This document shows positions 1 through 9,486 of a stretch of DNA of 64,000 nucleotides, piece by piece (position 1 is the first letter of the stretch; every line of letters begins with the position of its first letter). The notes beneath the pieces were generated by a model. That model was given only the letters and a program-made list of their open reading frames with translations. It searched no databases and was not told the origin of the DNA. The stretch is from an uncultured Flammeovirgaceae bacterium (lineage in GTDB: Bacteria; Bacteroidota; Bacteroidia; Cytophagales; Cyclobacteriaceae). The position numbers and the translations under genes were made by a program. Location of the stretch: assembly GCA_937883755.1 (NCBI GenBank), contig CAKZYA010000031.1, forward strand, positions 1-64,000. Reading direction: 5' to 3'.

Positions 1-1
1 A

Positions 2-130
2 ATAGCAGGTAATTACCATGTTGATAGGGTTGATTTTTGGGAGATCAACTTGCGCTTGAGCGAAAATTATCCGGTGAAATTTCGCAACTACTTATATACG
101 AGCCTGTTAATAAAGACTTTATCAAACTGA
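2..130 (+). CDS. C-terminal end of an unidentified protein (5' partial)
   Basis: An open frame enters from the left edge and stops with TGA at 128-130, giving about 42 residues with a protein-like composition (begins IAGNYHVDRVDFWEINLRL). The other two plus frames hit stops within the first bases. I recognise no family and the start lies outside the window. It could equally be chance or the tail of a relic. Confidence 0.3.
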   Translation: MAGNYHVDRVDFWEINLRLSENYPVKFRNYLYTSLLIKTLSN

Positions 131-176
131 TAGTGAGTACTTATAACTCTGCATTAGATTTTTACTCCACCGTTAG

Positions 177-776
177 ATGGAACTCGAGAAAATTGCTTAC
201 AAAATTATTACGCTGAAAAATGAGGACTTAGCACTGCGGGACAGACTTATTCAAAGTGGGCAACTTGGCACAGGGTACAATGAGGAAATGGCAGCATTGC
301 ACAATAGAAATGCTGTAGTATTAAATGAGATAATAGATTCAATTGGTTATCCAACCATTGACAAAGTAGGCAAAGAAGCAAGTGAAGCTGCTTGGCTAAT
401 TATACAGCATTCAATTGGGCAACCTGAGTTCATGAAAAAATGTGCTAAACTCTTAGCCACTGCGGTCATCGAAGGCAAAGCCAACCCAGTAAACCTTGCC
501 TATCTAACTGACCGAATAGCCTCATTTGAGGGAAAACCACAGCTCTACGGAACTTCATTTGATTGGGACGAAAATGGAGAATTAAGCCCGAAACAATTTG
601 ATGACTTAACCAAGGTAAATCAAAGAAGAAAATCTATCGCGCTGAACACGCTGGAAGAACAAACCCAGATCATGAGAGCCCAGGCTAAAAGCGAAAGCCA
701 ACTTCCACCAACGAATTCGGAAGAAAGAAATCAGCAATATGATGAATGGAGAAAAAAAGTCGGCTGGATAAAGTAA
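177..776 (+). CDS. DUF6624-family hypothetical protein
   Basis: A 199-residue soluble protein with no signal peptide. The middle carries the pattern I associate with DUF6624: a WLIIQHSIGQPEF stretch (about residues 73-85), then NLAYLTDRIA (about 106-115) and GKPQLYGTSFDW (about 118-129). In the family this reads roughly W-x-x-x-Q-H ... L-x-D-R ... Q-x-Y-G-T. The C-terminus is charged and probably helical. The ATG directly follows an in-frame TAG, so no longer start is possible. The molecular function of the family is unknown to me. It stands alone, with 220 bases to the next gene. Confidence 0.6.
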   Translation: MELEKIAYKIITLKNEDLALRDRLIQSGQLGTGYNEEMAALHNRNAVVLNEIIDSIGYPTIDKVGKEASEAAWLIIQHSIGQPEFMKKCAKLLATAVIEGKANPVNLAYLTDRIASFEGKPQLYGTSFDWDENGELSPKQFDDLTKVNQRRKSIALNTLEEQTQIMRAQAKSESQLPPTNSEERNQQYDEWRKKVGWIK

Positions 777-814
777 AAATAGCCGCTAACAGTATATACA
801 CCGTTCACAGAGGC

Positions 815-826
815 ATGTGATCACAT
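815..826. promoter_or_regulatory. 12-bp perfect palindrome in the 777-996 spacer
   Basis: The sequence ATGTGATCACAT is a perfect palindrome, 170 bases upstream of the zinc-ribbon/HTH gene. Further downstream (about 943-968) GCTAAAT-like heptamers repeat in an AT-rich stretch that could be promoter or operator DNA. No regulator can be assigned. Confidence 0.25.
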
Positions 827-996
827 ATGCAAGTATAATGGGTAATTGGTAAAGTCATTCTCGGATATTCCTAAATTGTTAAAATCAGAAATATTCTCAG
901 CTCTATTTTTGGTTTATTTTCAAATATCTCACCTAAAATATTGCTAAATTGCTATATATATGCTAAATAGATATAGATAACTAATCTACCTTAGTA

Positions 997-1416
997 TTGA
1001 CTTACCCTGAGTGCCCTCGTTGCCAATCTAATTCCGTAGTAAAAAGTGGTATAGTGAACGACAGGCAGCGTTATAAGTGTAAACGCTGTAATTATTCATT
1101 CACCGTGAATAAGCTAGGAAAGCAGATTGATAGCTATTACGTTATCAAAGCATTACAGCTCTATCTAGAAGGAATTAGCTATCGTGAGATTGAACGATTG
1201 CTAGGGGTCAGCCACGTTTCGGTAATGAATTGGGTACGCAAGTATCGCATTAAAGCACCCGCCCAACAAGATTATCGCCCCACCTATAAAGTGCTTAATC
1301 ACCACGAATTAAGCGCATTTTTCTCTCAGCCCGATAATCTTCAGGGGGCAGGAATGATTGTAACCGAAGTGGGCGACAAATATATGCTAATAAAGTGGGA
1401 GCGATTTAAAGAGTGA
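997..1416 (+). CDS. InsA-like zinc-ribbon + HTH protein (probable domesticated regulator)
   Basis: A 139-residue protein starting at TTG. Residues 6-33 form a four-cysteine zinc ribbon (CPRCQS ... CKRC), like the N-terminus of IS1-family InsA. Residues about 47-85 form a helix-turn-helix (GISYREIERLLGVSHVSVMNWVRKY). The DDE catalytic part of a transposase is absent, and no terminal inverted repeats or target duplications are visible. After the HTH there is a short unique tail ending in KYMLIKWERF. It lies 138 bases upstream of the porin/symporter/acs operon in the same direction, so a regulatory role for that operon is a reasonable inference. The alternative is a remnant of an IS1-like element. 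Confidence 0.6.
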   Translation: MTYPECPRCQSNSVVKSGIVNDRQRYKCKRCNYSFTVNKLGKQIDSYYVIKALQLYLEGISYREIERLLGVSHVSVMNWVRKYRIKAPAQQDYRPTYKVLNHHELSAFFSQPDNLQGAGMIVTEVGDKYMLIKWERFKE

Positions 1417-1554
1417 AAAATATCTATAGCATTAGCAAAAAACTACCACTTGGCTTTTCTTTCTAAATTTTTTTTTGACCTTTCTCAAGTCATTTCATGA
1501 CGGGCGCCCTGATGTAATTAATAATTACTCCCTTAAGCAAAACGCAACAATCTA

Positions 1555-2865
1555 ATGAAAAAGCATCGGTCCCTTCAACGTAACATGGTTCTTTTTTTAG
1601 CTTGCTGTCTACTTTCGTCGACTGCCTATGCCCAAGAAGAACCACCAAAGAAAAAAAATCGCATTAATTACAGCTACAAGCCCCTCACCCTGAATCTGAG
1701 TGAGGATGGCGCAGCCTACATCCGTTTTATCATTTGGAATCAATTATGGCTACGTACCAATAATTTAAGTGGTGATGATGAATTTAGGGTAACACCTTCT
1801 ATTCGCCGAGCCCGAATTCTGGCATTTGCCCAGATTTCACCCCGCTTCTTAGTCTTATCTCACTTCGGCATGAACTCCGAGAGTGCTGCCGGCCTCGATC
1901 CTTTGGGTGAAGGAACCAATGTTTCGCTATTCTTCCACGGGGTCTGGGGTGAGTACAAACTGACTGATAATCACTACGCAGGCGTTGGTCTCCACTACTG
2001 GAGTGGCCTATCCCGGCTAACTAGTCAATCCACATTAAACTTCATGACACTCGACGCCCCTATTTTCAACTGGGCTCAGTTGGGCTTATCGGATCAGTTT
2101 GCTCGCCATCTGGGTGCTTACGCCAAAGGAACGGTAGGGCGAGCTCATTATCGGGTTTCCCTGAACGATGCGCTTAGCAACTCTCTGGATATTACCCGCC
2201 CCACTCCCGTAGAAGGTGCCGCTCGCTACGCGGGGAGAAAACTAGCCGTAGATAGTTTAGGATTGGACGAGAACGGACTGGTATTTCAGGGCTACTTCAA
2301 CTATAATTTCCTAGATATGGAGTCGTATAAGCTTCCTTATTTTGTAGGCACCTACTTAGGAACTAAAAATATATTCAATTTGGGATTTGGCTTCTTTCAC
2401 CACCGAGGCGGTACTGTCACAGGTAATAGCTCCAACACCTTTGAATTTTACGATGTGAACCACTTTGCGGTAGATGCTTTCTACGATGCGCCTATCGGTG
2501 GTAAGGGCGCAGCTATTAATGCTTTATTAGCTTATTATAACTACGATTTCGGTCCAAACTATGTAAAGTCAGCGGCTAATCCTGCCCGCACTATTGCTAC
2601 AGGAAGCGTATTCTACGCTCAGCTTGGCTACTTATTGCCCGGGGAAGGATCCCAAGATCGCCTTATGCCTTATGTAACTTACGCTAACGGAAATCCCGAA
2701 GCTTATGATGCTAACTCGCAAATCTTCAAGCTGGGACTTAACTACTTTATGAATGGACATAATAGTAAACTCACCTTGGAGTATCAGAATACGCAGACGC
2801 CCACTGGCGGAGAAGAAACCGCTGGAGCTGACGTCCTGACTCTGCAACTTCATGTATTCTTATAG
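1555..2865 (+). CDS. Outer-membrane beta-barrel porin of the acetate operon
   Basis: A 436-residue exported protein. Its signal peptide (about 1-26) has a hydrophobic core and ends STAYAQ. The rest is rich in alternating aromatic strands and ends with aromatic/hydrophobic LTLQLHVFL, typical of an outer-membrane beta-barrel; overall it resembles porins annotated as phosphate-selective O/P-like in Bacteroidota. It is the first gene of a run with the DUF4212 protein (41 bases away), symporter and acetyl-CoA synthetase, so it probably lets small carboxylates across the outer membrane. Substrate is inferred from context only. Confidence 0.6.
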   Translation: MKKHRSLQRNMVLFLACCLLSSTAYAQEEPPKKKNRINYSYKPLTLNLSEDGAAYIRFIIWNQLWLRTNNLSGDDEFRVTPSIRRARILAFAQISPRFLVLSHFGMNSESAAGLDPLGEGTNVSLFFHGVWGEYKLTDNHYAGVGLHYWSGLSRLTSQSTLNFMTLDAPIFNWAQLGLSDQFARHLGAYAKGTVGRAHYRVSLNDALSNSLDITRPTPVEGAARYAGRKLAVDSLGLDENGLVFQGYFNYNFLDMESYKLPYFVGTYLGTKNIFNLGFGFFHHRGGTVTGNSSNTFEFYDVNHFAVDAFYDAPIGGKGAAINALLAYYNYDFGPNYVKSAANPARTIATGSVFYAQLGYLLPGEGSQDRLMPYVTYANGNPEAYDANSQIFKLGLNYFMNGHNSKLTLEYQNTQTPTGGEETAGADVLTLQLHVFL

Positions 2866-2905
2866 ATTATTCTTACTTTTTGTTTTTCAATAAACTAAAC
2901 CTACC

Positions 2906-3169
2906 ATGGAAGATTCTTCAAAATCATTAAAAAGCTACTGGAAAAAAAATGTACAGTATCTCCTTATTTTACTCAGCGTATGGTTCTTAGTATCCTACGG
3001 ATTCGGAGTCCTTTTCGCTGATGCCCTAAATAATATTCAATTTGGTGGCTTTAAACTTGGCTTCTGGTTCGCTCAGCAGGGTTCTATCTACGTATTTGTG
3101 ATCCTCATCTTCGTGTACGTCAGCCTGATGAACAAGCTCGACAAAGAATTCGACGTAGATGAGAAATAA
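2906..3169 (+). CDS. DUF4212 protein, small subunit of sodium:solute symporter
   Basis: An 87-residue protein with two membrane segments (about residues 17-37 and 51-75) separated by a short loop (GGFKLGFWFAQQGS), ending in a charged tail (NKLDKEFDVDEK). This is the arrangement of DUF4212, the small partner encoded directly upstream of VC_2705-type sodium:solute symporters, as here. It presumably assembles with the 563-residue transporter in the inner membrane. Confidence 0.85.
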   Translation: MEDSSKSLKSYWKKNVQYLLILLSVWFLVSYGFGVLFADALNNIQFGGFKLGFWFAQQGSIYVFVILIFVYVSLMNKLDKEFDVDEK

Positions 3170-3174
3170 ACTTT

Positions 3175-3250
3175 GATGATTAATGAATAATGACGAATGA
3201 TTAGTAAATCTCATTAGTCACTAATCATCAATCATTACTCACCAGTCATT
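3175..3250. repeat. Palindromic intergenic element, copy 1 (ATTAGTCATT-type)
   Basis: A left arm (3175-3205) and right arm (3220-3250) are imperfect inverted repeats of about 31 bp around a 14-base loop. Both are built from variants of an AATGATTAGT/ACTAATCATT word. It fills the spacer between the DUF4212 gene and the symporter. A similar element follows the symporter at 5019-5089. It could fold in mRNA and tune expression between subunits, or be a miniature mobile repeat. Confidence 0.6.
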
Positions 3251-3277
3251 AGTCATTACTTACAAATCATTAAAATC

Positions 3278-4969
3278 ATGGATGTACAAACTTGGACATA
3301 TATTCTGGTAGGGCTTACCTTCGCCCTCTATATCGGTATCGCTATCTGGTCAAGAGCCGGATCTACCAAAGAATTTTACGTAGCGGGTGGCGGGGTTTCC
3401 CCTCTCGCTAACGGCATGGCAACCGCCGCCGACTGGATGTCAGCCGCCTCCTTCATCTCAATGGCTGGACTGATTTCTTTCATGGGCTACGATGGTGCCG
3501 TTTATCTTATGGGCTGGACGGGCGGCTACGTACTATTGGCTTTACTTCTGGCTCCTTACCTGCGTAAGTTCGGTAAATTTACCGTTCCCGATTTCATCGG
3601 TGATCGTTACTATTCTAATATGGCGCGAACCGTGGCCGTTATCTGTGCCTTGTTCGTTTCTTTTACTTACGTAGCCGGACAAATGCGAGGCGTAGGCGTG
3701 GTATTTTCCCGCTTCTTAGAGGTAGATATTAACTTAGGTGTAATCATCGGTATGGCTATCGTGTTTTTCTACGCGGTACTTGGTGGTATGAAAGGTATTA
3801 CCTATACCCAAGTTGCTCAATACTGCGTACTGATCTTCGCTTTTATGGTTCCCGCCATCTTTATTTCTATCCAACTCACCGGACATATTTTACCCCAAGT
3901 TGGTTTTGGTTCTACACTTGCGGGCACTGATACTTTTTTGCTTGAAAAGTTAGATGGTCTAAATCAGGAACTAGGATTTGCCGCTTACACTAATGGTAGC
4001 AAAAGTGTATTTGATGTATTTTGTATCACCGCAGCCCTAATGGTAGGTACTGCCGGACTACCCCACGTAATTGTACGTTTCTTTACAGTGCCCCGCGTAA
4101 AAGATGCCCGAATTTCAGCGGGTTATGCTTTAGTATTTATCGCTATTCTGTACACTACCGCTCCCGCAATCGCCGCCTTTGCCCGCACCAATATGATTAA
4201 CTCAGTATCTAATGTCGCTATTGACGAATTACCTACCTGGGTTACCAACTGGCAATCTACCGGCCTAATCACGATTGAGGACAAAAACAATGATGGTTTG
4301 GTACAGTACGTAGCCGATGCTGAGCAAAACGAGTTTATACCTGACCGGGATATTATGGTTTTGGCTAATCCCGAGATTGCCAACCTACCTAACTGGGTAA
4401 TTGCCCTGGTAGCCGCAGGTGGACTCGCTGCCGCTCTCTCTACTGCTGCTGGACTACTACTTGTAATCTCTACTTCCATTGCCCACGATTTAGTTAAAAA
4501 ACAGTTGAAGCCAGATATATCCGAACAAGGTGAGTTATGGGCAGCACGCGGAGCCGCAGCAGTCGCTGTAATTGTAGCTGGTTACTTCGGCATTAATCCC
4601 CCTGACTTTGTAGCGGCAGTCGTGGCCTTAGCCTTTGGATTAGCAGCAGCATCTTTCTTCCCGGCCATCATTATGGGTATCTTCTACAAACGAATGAACA
4701 AAGAAGGAGCCATTACCGGAATGGTCGTTGGCTTATTGACAATGATTTTCTACATCTTGAAGTTTAAGTTTGGATTACTAGGCGGTGGTACTGCCGAAGA
4801 CTGGTGGTTTGGCATCTCTCCCGAAGGTTTCGGCTTTATTGCGATGCTAGTCAACTTTGTAGTCTCGCTCGTGATATGCCAGATAACAGCTCCACCTCCT
4901 GCCGATGTACAAGATTTAGTTGAAGACATCCGCTACCCACGTGGTGCCGGGGAAGCTGTAGCCCACTAA
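3278..4969 (+). CDS. Sodium:solute symporter, VC_2705 subfamily (probable acetate/carboxylate transporter)
   Basis: A 563-residue inner-membrane protein with about 13 hydrophobic segments and SSS-family hallmarks: FYVAGGGVSPLANGMATAADWMSAASFI near the N-terminus (about 33-60) and GLAAALSTAAGLLLVISTSIAHDL (about 381-404), the Na+-site region. A hydrophilic insert (about 325-365, acidic and Asn-rich) is typical of the VC_2705 group that pairs with DUF4212. The gene lies between the DUF4212 gene and acetyl-CoA synthetase, which supports sodium-driven uptake of acetate or a similar short acid. It resembles ActP but belongs to the two-subunit branch. Confidence 0.85.
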   Translation: MDVQTWTYILVGLTFALYIGIAIWSRAGSTKEFYVAGGGVSPLANGMATAADWMSAASFISMAGLISFMGYDGAVYLMGWTGGYVLLALLLAPYLRKFGKFTVPDFIGDRYYSNMARTVAVICALFVSFTYVAGQMRGVGVVFSRFLEVDINLGVIIGMAIVFFYAVLGGMKGITYTQVAQYCVLIFAFMVPAIFISIQLTGHILPQVGFGSTLAGTDTFLLEKLDGLNQELGFAAYTNGSKSVFDVFCITAALMVGTAGLPHVIVRFFTVPRVKDARISAGYALVFIAILYTTAPAIAAFARTNMINSVSNVAIDELPTWVTNWQSTGLITIEDKNNDGLVQYVADAEQNEFIPDRDIMVLANPEIANLPNWVIALVAAGGLAAALSTAAGLLLVISTSIAHDLVKKQLKPDISEQGELWAARGAAAVAVIVAGYFGINPPDFVAAVVALAFGLAAASFFPAIIMGIFYKRMNKEGAITGMVVGLLTMIFYILKFKFGLLGGGTAEDWWFGISPEGFGFIAMLVNFVVSLVICQITAPPPADVQDLVEDIRYPRGAGEAVAH

Positions 4970-5018
4970 TCCTTAGGTTGCATCCTTTCCTAAAAACGTG
5001 CATATTCACCTAAGCAAA

Positions 5019-5089
5019 TAATGATTGATGAGTAATGACTAATAATTAGTGAAAAGCCACTATCATTAGTCGTTATTCATCAGTCATTA
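5019..5089. repeat. Palindromic intergenic element, copy 2 (ATTAGTCATT-type)
   Basis: Left arm 5019-5051 and right arm 5058-5089 pair over about 33 positions with few mismatches around a 6-base loop. The words ATTAGTC and CATTACTCAT match copy 1 at 3175-3250, and further CATTACTCATTATTCATTA sequence follows to 5104. It lies between the symporter gene and acs. Followed by no T-run, it is not a standard terminator. Confidence 0.6.
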
Positions 5090-5118
5090 CTCATTATTCA
5101 TTACACCAACACCTAACC

Positions 5119-7017
5119 ATGAGTAACAAAATACAAACCCTTGGCGGCTACATTCACGAGTATCAAAAAAGTGTACAACAACCTGAACAGTTCTGGGCTC
5201 GCATTGCCGAATCATTTTATTGGCGAAAGAATTGGGATGAAGTAGTTACCTGGAACTTTGATGAGCCTAACGTAAAATGGTTTGTCAACGGCAAATTAAA
5301 TATCACTGAGAATATTCTCGAGCGTCATCTGTTCACCCAAGGTGACCGCCCGGCCATTATTTGGGAACCAAATAACCCCGAAGAAGAAAACCGAACCCTC
5401 ACCTACCGCGAACTACATGAACAGGTTTGCCAGTTTGCCAATGTGCTCAAAGAACAAGGTGTACAAAAGGGCGACCGAGTGATCATTTACATGCCGATGG
5501 TTCCCGAATCGGCAGTAGCGATGCTGGCCTGTGCCCGGATCGGCGCTGTTCATTCAGTAGTATTTGCCGGATTTTCTGCCAGCTCCCTGGCCGACCGTAT
5601 TAATGATTGTGAAGCGAAAGTTGTACTTACTTCCGACGGTAATTTCCGGGGCAAGAAGACTATTCCGGTAAAAGCGGTAGTGGACGAAGCGCTAGAAAAT
5701 ACCAGCTCAATTGAGAAAGTAATTGTGCTGAAACGTACCGAAACCGAAGTTACCATGCAGCCTGATCGAGATGTTTGGTGGCATGAAGTAACCGAAGGTA
5801 TATCTACCGAAAATAAAGCCGAGGAGATGGACTCGGAGGATATGCTCTTCATTCTGTACACCTCCGGCTCTACCGGAAAGCCCAAAGGAGTAGTACATAC
5901 CTGTGGGGGTTACATGGTGTACACCCACTACACCTTTGAGAATGTTTTTCAGTACAACCGGGGAGATGTCTATTGGTGTACGGCGGATATTGGCTGGATT
6001 ACCGGACACTCTTATATTGTCTACGGCCCCCTATTAGCGGGAGCCACTACGCTCATGTTTGAGGGTGTTCCCACCTACCCCGATGCTAGCCGTTTTTGGA
6101 AGGTAGTGGATAAGTATCAAGTGAAACAGTTTTATACTGCTCCAACTGCTATCCGCGCCTTACAAGCCTATGGACTAGAACCTTTGCAAGACTGCTCCCT
6201 AGAATCGCTCAAGGTGATTGGCTCGGTAGGTGAACCCATCAACGAGGAAGCTTGGAACTGGTATCGCGACCATGTTGGTAAGGGAAAATGCCCTTTGGTA
6301 GATACTTGGTGGCAAACCGAAACCGGAGGTGTTCTTATCTCACCTATCCCTGGAGTGACCCCTACCAAGCCGGGTTATGCTACTCTACCCCTTCCCGGTG
6401 TTCAACCCATTATTGTAGATGCCGATGGCAAGGAATTGAAGGGTAATAGCGTACAGGGTAACCTATGCATAAAATTCCCCTGGCCTTCTATGCTACGTAC
6501 CACCTACGGTGACCACGAACGCTGCCGACAGACTTATTTTTCTACTTACAAGGGACTCTACTTCACCGGAGACGGCGTGAAGCGAGACGAAGATGGCTAC
6601 TATCGAATTCTGGGAAGAGTAGACGATGTGATCAACGTATCTGGTCATCGCATGGGAACTGCTGAAGTAGAAAATGCCATTAACGAGCACCCTAAAGTTG
6701 TAGAATCAGCCGTAGTGGGTTACCCACACGACATTAAAGGACAGGGTATTTACGCCTATGTCATCTGCGACCTCACCGACCGCTCGGAAGAGAACTTAGC
6801 CAACGAAATTAGGCAAACCGTAAGTCAGATTATTGGACCGATTGCTAAACCAGATAAAATTCAATTGGTACCAGGACTGCCCAAGACCCGCTCGGGTAAA
6901 ATCATGCGTCGCATCCTTCGGAAAATTGCCCAAGGAGACACTAGTAATTTAGGGGACACCTCTACCCTACTAAACCCTGAGGTAGTTACTCAGATTATGG
7001 AAGGGGAAGCAAGTTAG
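5119..7017 (+). CDS. acs: Acetyl-CoA synthetase (AMP-forming)
   Basis: A 632-residue cytosolic enzyme of the ANL family that makes acetyl-CoA from acetate, ATP and CoA through acetyl-AMP. Visible signatures: the P-loop-like [13 protein letters not shown] (about 248-260), WWQTETGG (about 399-406), [15 protein letters not shown] (about 483-497) and the C-terminal [11 protein letters not shown], with the catalytic lysine at about residue 594. Length fits the family (about 630-660). It is the last gene of the porin/DUF4212/symporter run, so the operon couples acetate uptake to activation. The conserved lysine implies possible control by lysine acetylation, as known for Acs. Confidence 0.95.
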   Translation: MSNKIQTLGGYIHEYQKSVQQPEQFWARIAESFYWRKNWDEVVTWNFDEPNVKWFVNGKLNITENILERHLFTQGDRPAIIWEPNNPEEENRTLTYRELHEQVCQFANVLKEQGVQKGDRVIIYMPMVPESAVAMLACARIGAVHSVVFAGFSASSLADRINDCEAKVVLTSDGNFRGKKTIPVKAVVDEALENTSSIEKVIVLKRTETEVTMQPDRDVWWHEVTEGISTENKAEEMDSEDMLFILYTSGSTGKPKGVVHTCGGYMVYTHYTFENVFQYNRGDVYWCTADIGWITGHSYIVYGPLLAGATTLMFEGVPTYPDASRFWKVVDKYQVKQFYTAPTAIRALQAYGLEPLQDCSLESLKVIGSVGEPINEEAWNWYRDHVGKGKCPLVDTWWQTETGGVLISPIPGVTPTKPGYATLPLPGVQPIIVDADGKELKGNSVQGNLCIKFPWPSMLRTTYGDHERCRQTYFSTYKGLYFTGDGVKRDEDGYYRILGRVDDVINVSGHRMGTAEVENAINEHPKVVESAVVGYPHDIKGQGIYAYVICDLTDRSEENLANEIRQTVSQIIGPIAKPDKIQLVPGLPKTRSGKIMRRILRKIAQGDTSNLGDTSTLLNPEVVTQIMEGEAS

Positions 7018-7085
7018 AACGAAGAGTATATTGAAACGAGGCTCTGATTTATAAGCTTATTTTTAGCTGTTTACCCTCGAAAAGC

Positions 7086-7116
7086 AAAGGGGCAAACTAT
7101 GATATGCCCCTTTTTT
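7086..7116 (+). terminator. Rho-independent terminator after acs
   Basis: A 9-bp stem AAAGGGGCA/TGCCCCTTT with a 10-base loop is followed by TTTTTT (7111-7116), 69 bases downstream of the acs stop. It closes the acetate operon. Confidence 0.85.
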
Positions 7117-7195
7117 CATTAGCACAAATTTCGAGTATCTGAGTGCCGACAACTGTGATCGTAATCACCCTTGTAATGAAAGCAATGCGATCAGT

Positions 7196-7460
7196 CACCT
7201 TTGCCTCAAAGACACACTTTTTGCCATAATGTCACTTTAGTCAAATTTAGCTTCTGTAAGCTTAGAATTTTGCCGATTAGCAGTTTCTTCGTCAGGGATT
7301 TCAACAAAACCAAGTAATGAAAACTACTTGATTCCTACCCAAAAATTACTCTAGCGGTATCAGTCTAATCTTACTTGCAGCACGATTATTCATACCTTGG
7401 TGAATGACAAATAGGCTAATTTTCTACTAGTAAGCTGATAGCGGGAATAAACCGAAAGTA
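7196..7460 (-). pseudogene. Degraded RRM RNA-binding protein gene (relic of the 10.8 kb gene)
   Basis: Read on the minus strand, about 7231-7298 translates as GFVEIPDEETANRQNSKLTE ..., nearly matching GFVEMPDDEAANRAISELNE of the intact RRM protein at 10840-11145. An in-frame TAA (7237-7239) replaces the glycine of the FDG motif. The RNP-1 region is shifted by a one-base deletion, and a TAG stands where the intact gene has the Arg of DRETGN. Similarity continues more weakly towards the former start near 7440-7460. The glycine-rich tail is not recognisable. This is a dead paralogue about 3.4 kb from its parent. Confidence 0.75.
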
Positions 7461-7808
7461 TTATTTATATAGTCTCAAACTATTACATAGTAATAAATGA
7501 CTTCATAACAAATAGTGAAAAATAGTTAGGGAGGGTAAGTTTGTTTTATCGCAGAGAGAAGTTTTACTACCTTTTTTGATAGTGTAAGTTTTAGCATCGG
7601 CGGTATAAACACTTTAGCGAGGAATTTTTTGAAAGGTTAGTATACCGACAACTGTTTGCCAATACCCTCATAATCAACTTTTAATAGGCGTCTGTCAAAC
7701 CGATAGTATACTAGTTAAGTAGATCATCAAATCAGCTGAGAAAACTATTGACAGCGGAAAATTGAGCACTAGAAAAGTAGAACAATCAAGTGAAAAACCA
7801 CTTAGCGT
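7461..7808. other. AT-rich spacer upstream of the HAMP/GAF gene
   Basis: About 350 bases with stops in all frames and no recognisable RNA gene, repeat or terminator. It presumably holds the promoter of the sensor gene at 7809; I could not single out a convincing TAnnTTTG element. Confidence 0.4.
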
Positions 7809-9461
7809 ATGAAACTTCAATTAGACCGAAACTCGATTAAAGGAAGAATCACCTTCCTAATTGCAACATTTATTGTCCTCCTTTCCATCACCATTGCTTT
7901 TGTACTTTTGCAAAATAGTAATGTACTAAAGCTAGGTAAAGGAGTAAAAGATATTACCTTGCCACTGGCACTAAATGGGCAGGAAATTTTATTAAGCCTT
8001 AATAAAGCATCAGCTGTTCAAAAAGCCTACTTCATCAGCCGAAATCAAAACCTTATTTCGCAACGCCAAGCTATTTGGGAAAAAGATATTTACCCATCGC
8101 TGGATGTGCTCATTGGGCTAAAAAAGAACCTTGATCTTAAAGACAACATCGAGCGCATCGAGAAACTTGAAGAACTAATTCCGAAATATGATGAATTACA
8201 ACAGGAAGTTGATGATTACCTATCTAAGAACCGTGAACTTAGCATAGAAGCTATTAATACAGATATAGTAGACTCATCAGCAATTTCTGAACTAATTAAT
8301 CTGTATGAAGCTAATACCGAGGATAAAGCCTACTTTGCCAATATAATAAGGAAAAAAATTGATCCTATTAAGGATCAGATAGAAGCTGCAATTGACCCTT
8401 TATTGGTTACAGAAACCGAATACATCTACGAAAATATTGGAAACTTAAATAAAAGTGTCAGTCGTACTAGTTTAATCCTCATTGCCTTATCGCTGAGTAC
8501 AGTCTTCTTATCTTTACTAATTGCCTATTTTTTATTCAAACGTCTGGAACAATCAATAGCCACGCCTACCCAACTACTCGACAAATTGAGTCAAGGTGAG
8601 CTTACTGAACAATTAAAGGAGTCGTCTGACGAACTCAACGCTGTGATCTTGGCGGGAAATAAGCTAAATCAGAATCTAAGAGCAGCAAGTATATTTGCAG
8701 AACAAATTGGTGAAGGTAATCTTGAAGGTGATTTCCAGCCTACTGGCAATACAGATGTATTAGGCAATGCCTTAGTGCAGATGAGAGATAGACTTAAAAA
8801 AGTAGCAGAAGAAGATCAGAAAAGAAATTGGACAGTTAATGGCCTTAACCAATTGGGTACCATCCTACGTAAAGATCAATCTGATCTGGAGCTTCTTAGT
8901 AATAACATACTCATATTCCTAATAAAATATATAGAAGCTAACCAAGGGGTACTATTTCTAGTAAATGAAGAAGACAAAGAGAATATTCATCTTGAGCAAG
9001 TGGCTATGTATGCTTGGGAAAGAACTAAGTATTTGAACGCCACTATTAAGCCCGGTGATGGCATTGTCGGGCAGGCTTGGCAAGAAAAGGAAATCACCTA
9101 TCTTAAGGAAATTCCGGAGGATTATATAAGCATCCGGTCTGGATTGGGAAAAGCTACTCCCAAAAATATCGTAGTCCTACCACTAGTTTATAACGAGCAA
9201 GTATACGGAATTTTGGAAATTGGATCCTTCAAAGAAGTACAAGATTTTCAAATAGAATTTCTAGAAAGTCTTTCTGAAACAATAGCTTCTACACTTTCAT
9301 CGATCAAGATGAATAATCAAACCAAGCTATTATTGGAACAAACCCAAGAACAAGCTGAGAATATTAGAGCCCAAGAGGAGGAATTACGTCAAAATCTTGA
9401 GGAAATGGAGGCAACCCAGGAAGCTATGAGGAGAGCACAGATAGCTGAGAGTGAGAATTAG
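7809..9461 (+). CDS. Membrane sensor with HAMP and GAF domains, no recognisable output domain
   Basis: A 550-residue inner-membrane protein. TM1 (about 13-34) and TM2 (about 221-243) enclose a helical extracytoplasmic domain (about 35-220), as in 4-helix-bundle chemoreceptor sensors. A HAMP linker follows (about 245-335, possibly two units), then a GAF domain (about 350-505; NWTVNGLNQLGTIL ... PGDGIVGQAWQ ... YGILEIGS) and a coiled coil rich in Glu/Gln (EEELRQNLEEMEATQEAMR) that ends the protein. Related Cytophagales proteins usually continue from such a coil into PAS or histidine-kinase domains; none is present here, and the next frame downstream is a broken porin. It may act by protein contact or be truncated. 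Confidence 0.65.
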   Translation: MKLQLDRNSIKGRITFLIATFIVLLSITIAFVLLQNSNVLKLGKGVKDITLPLALNGQEILLSLNKASAVQKAYFISRNQNLISQRQAIWEKDIYPSLDVLIGLKKNLDLKDNIERIEKLEELIPKYDELQQEVDDYLSKNRELSIEAINTDIVDSSAISELINLYEANTEDKAYFANIIRKKIDPIKDQIEAAIDPLLVTETEYIYENIGNLNKSVSRTSLILIALSLSTVFLSLLIAYFLFKRLEQSIATPTQLLDKLSQGELTEQLKESSDELNAVILAGNKLNQNLRAASIFAEQIGEGNLEGDFQPTGNTDVLGNALVQMRDRLKKVAEEDQKRNWTVNGLNQLGTILRKDQSDLELLSNNILIFLIKYIEANQGVLFLVNEEDKENIHLEQVAMYAWERTKYLNATIKPGDGIVGQAWQEKEITYLKEIPEDYISIRSGLGKATPKNIVVLPLVYNEQVYGILEIGSFKEVQDFQIEFLESLSETIASTLSSIKMNNQTKLLLEQTQEQAENIRAQEEELRQNLEEMEATQEAMRRAQIAESEN

Positions 9462-9486
9462 GTAATAAATTTTTATTTAGCTGAGA

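Noticed and set aside
997-1416. Complete IS1-type insertion sequence
   Set aside because: No InsB/DDE frame, terminal inverted repeats or target duplication around it.
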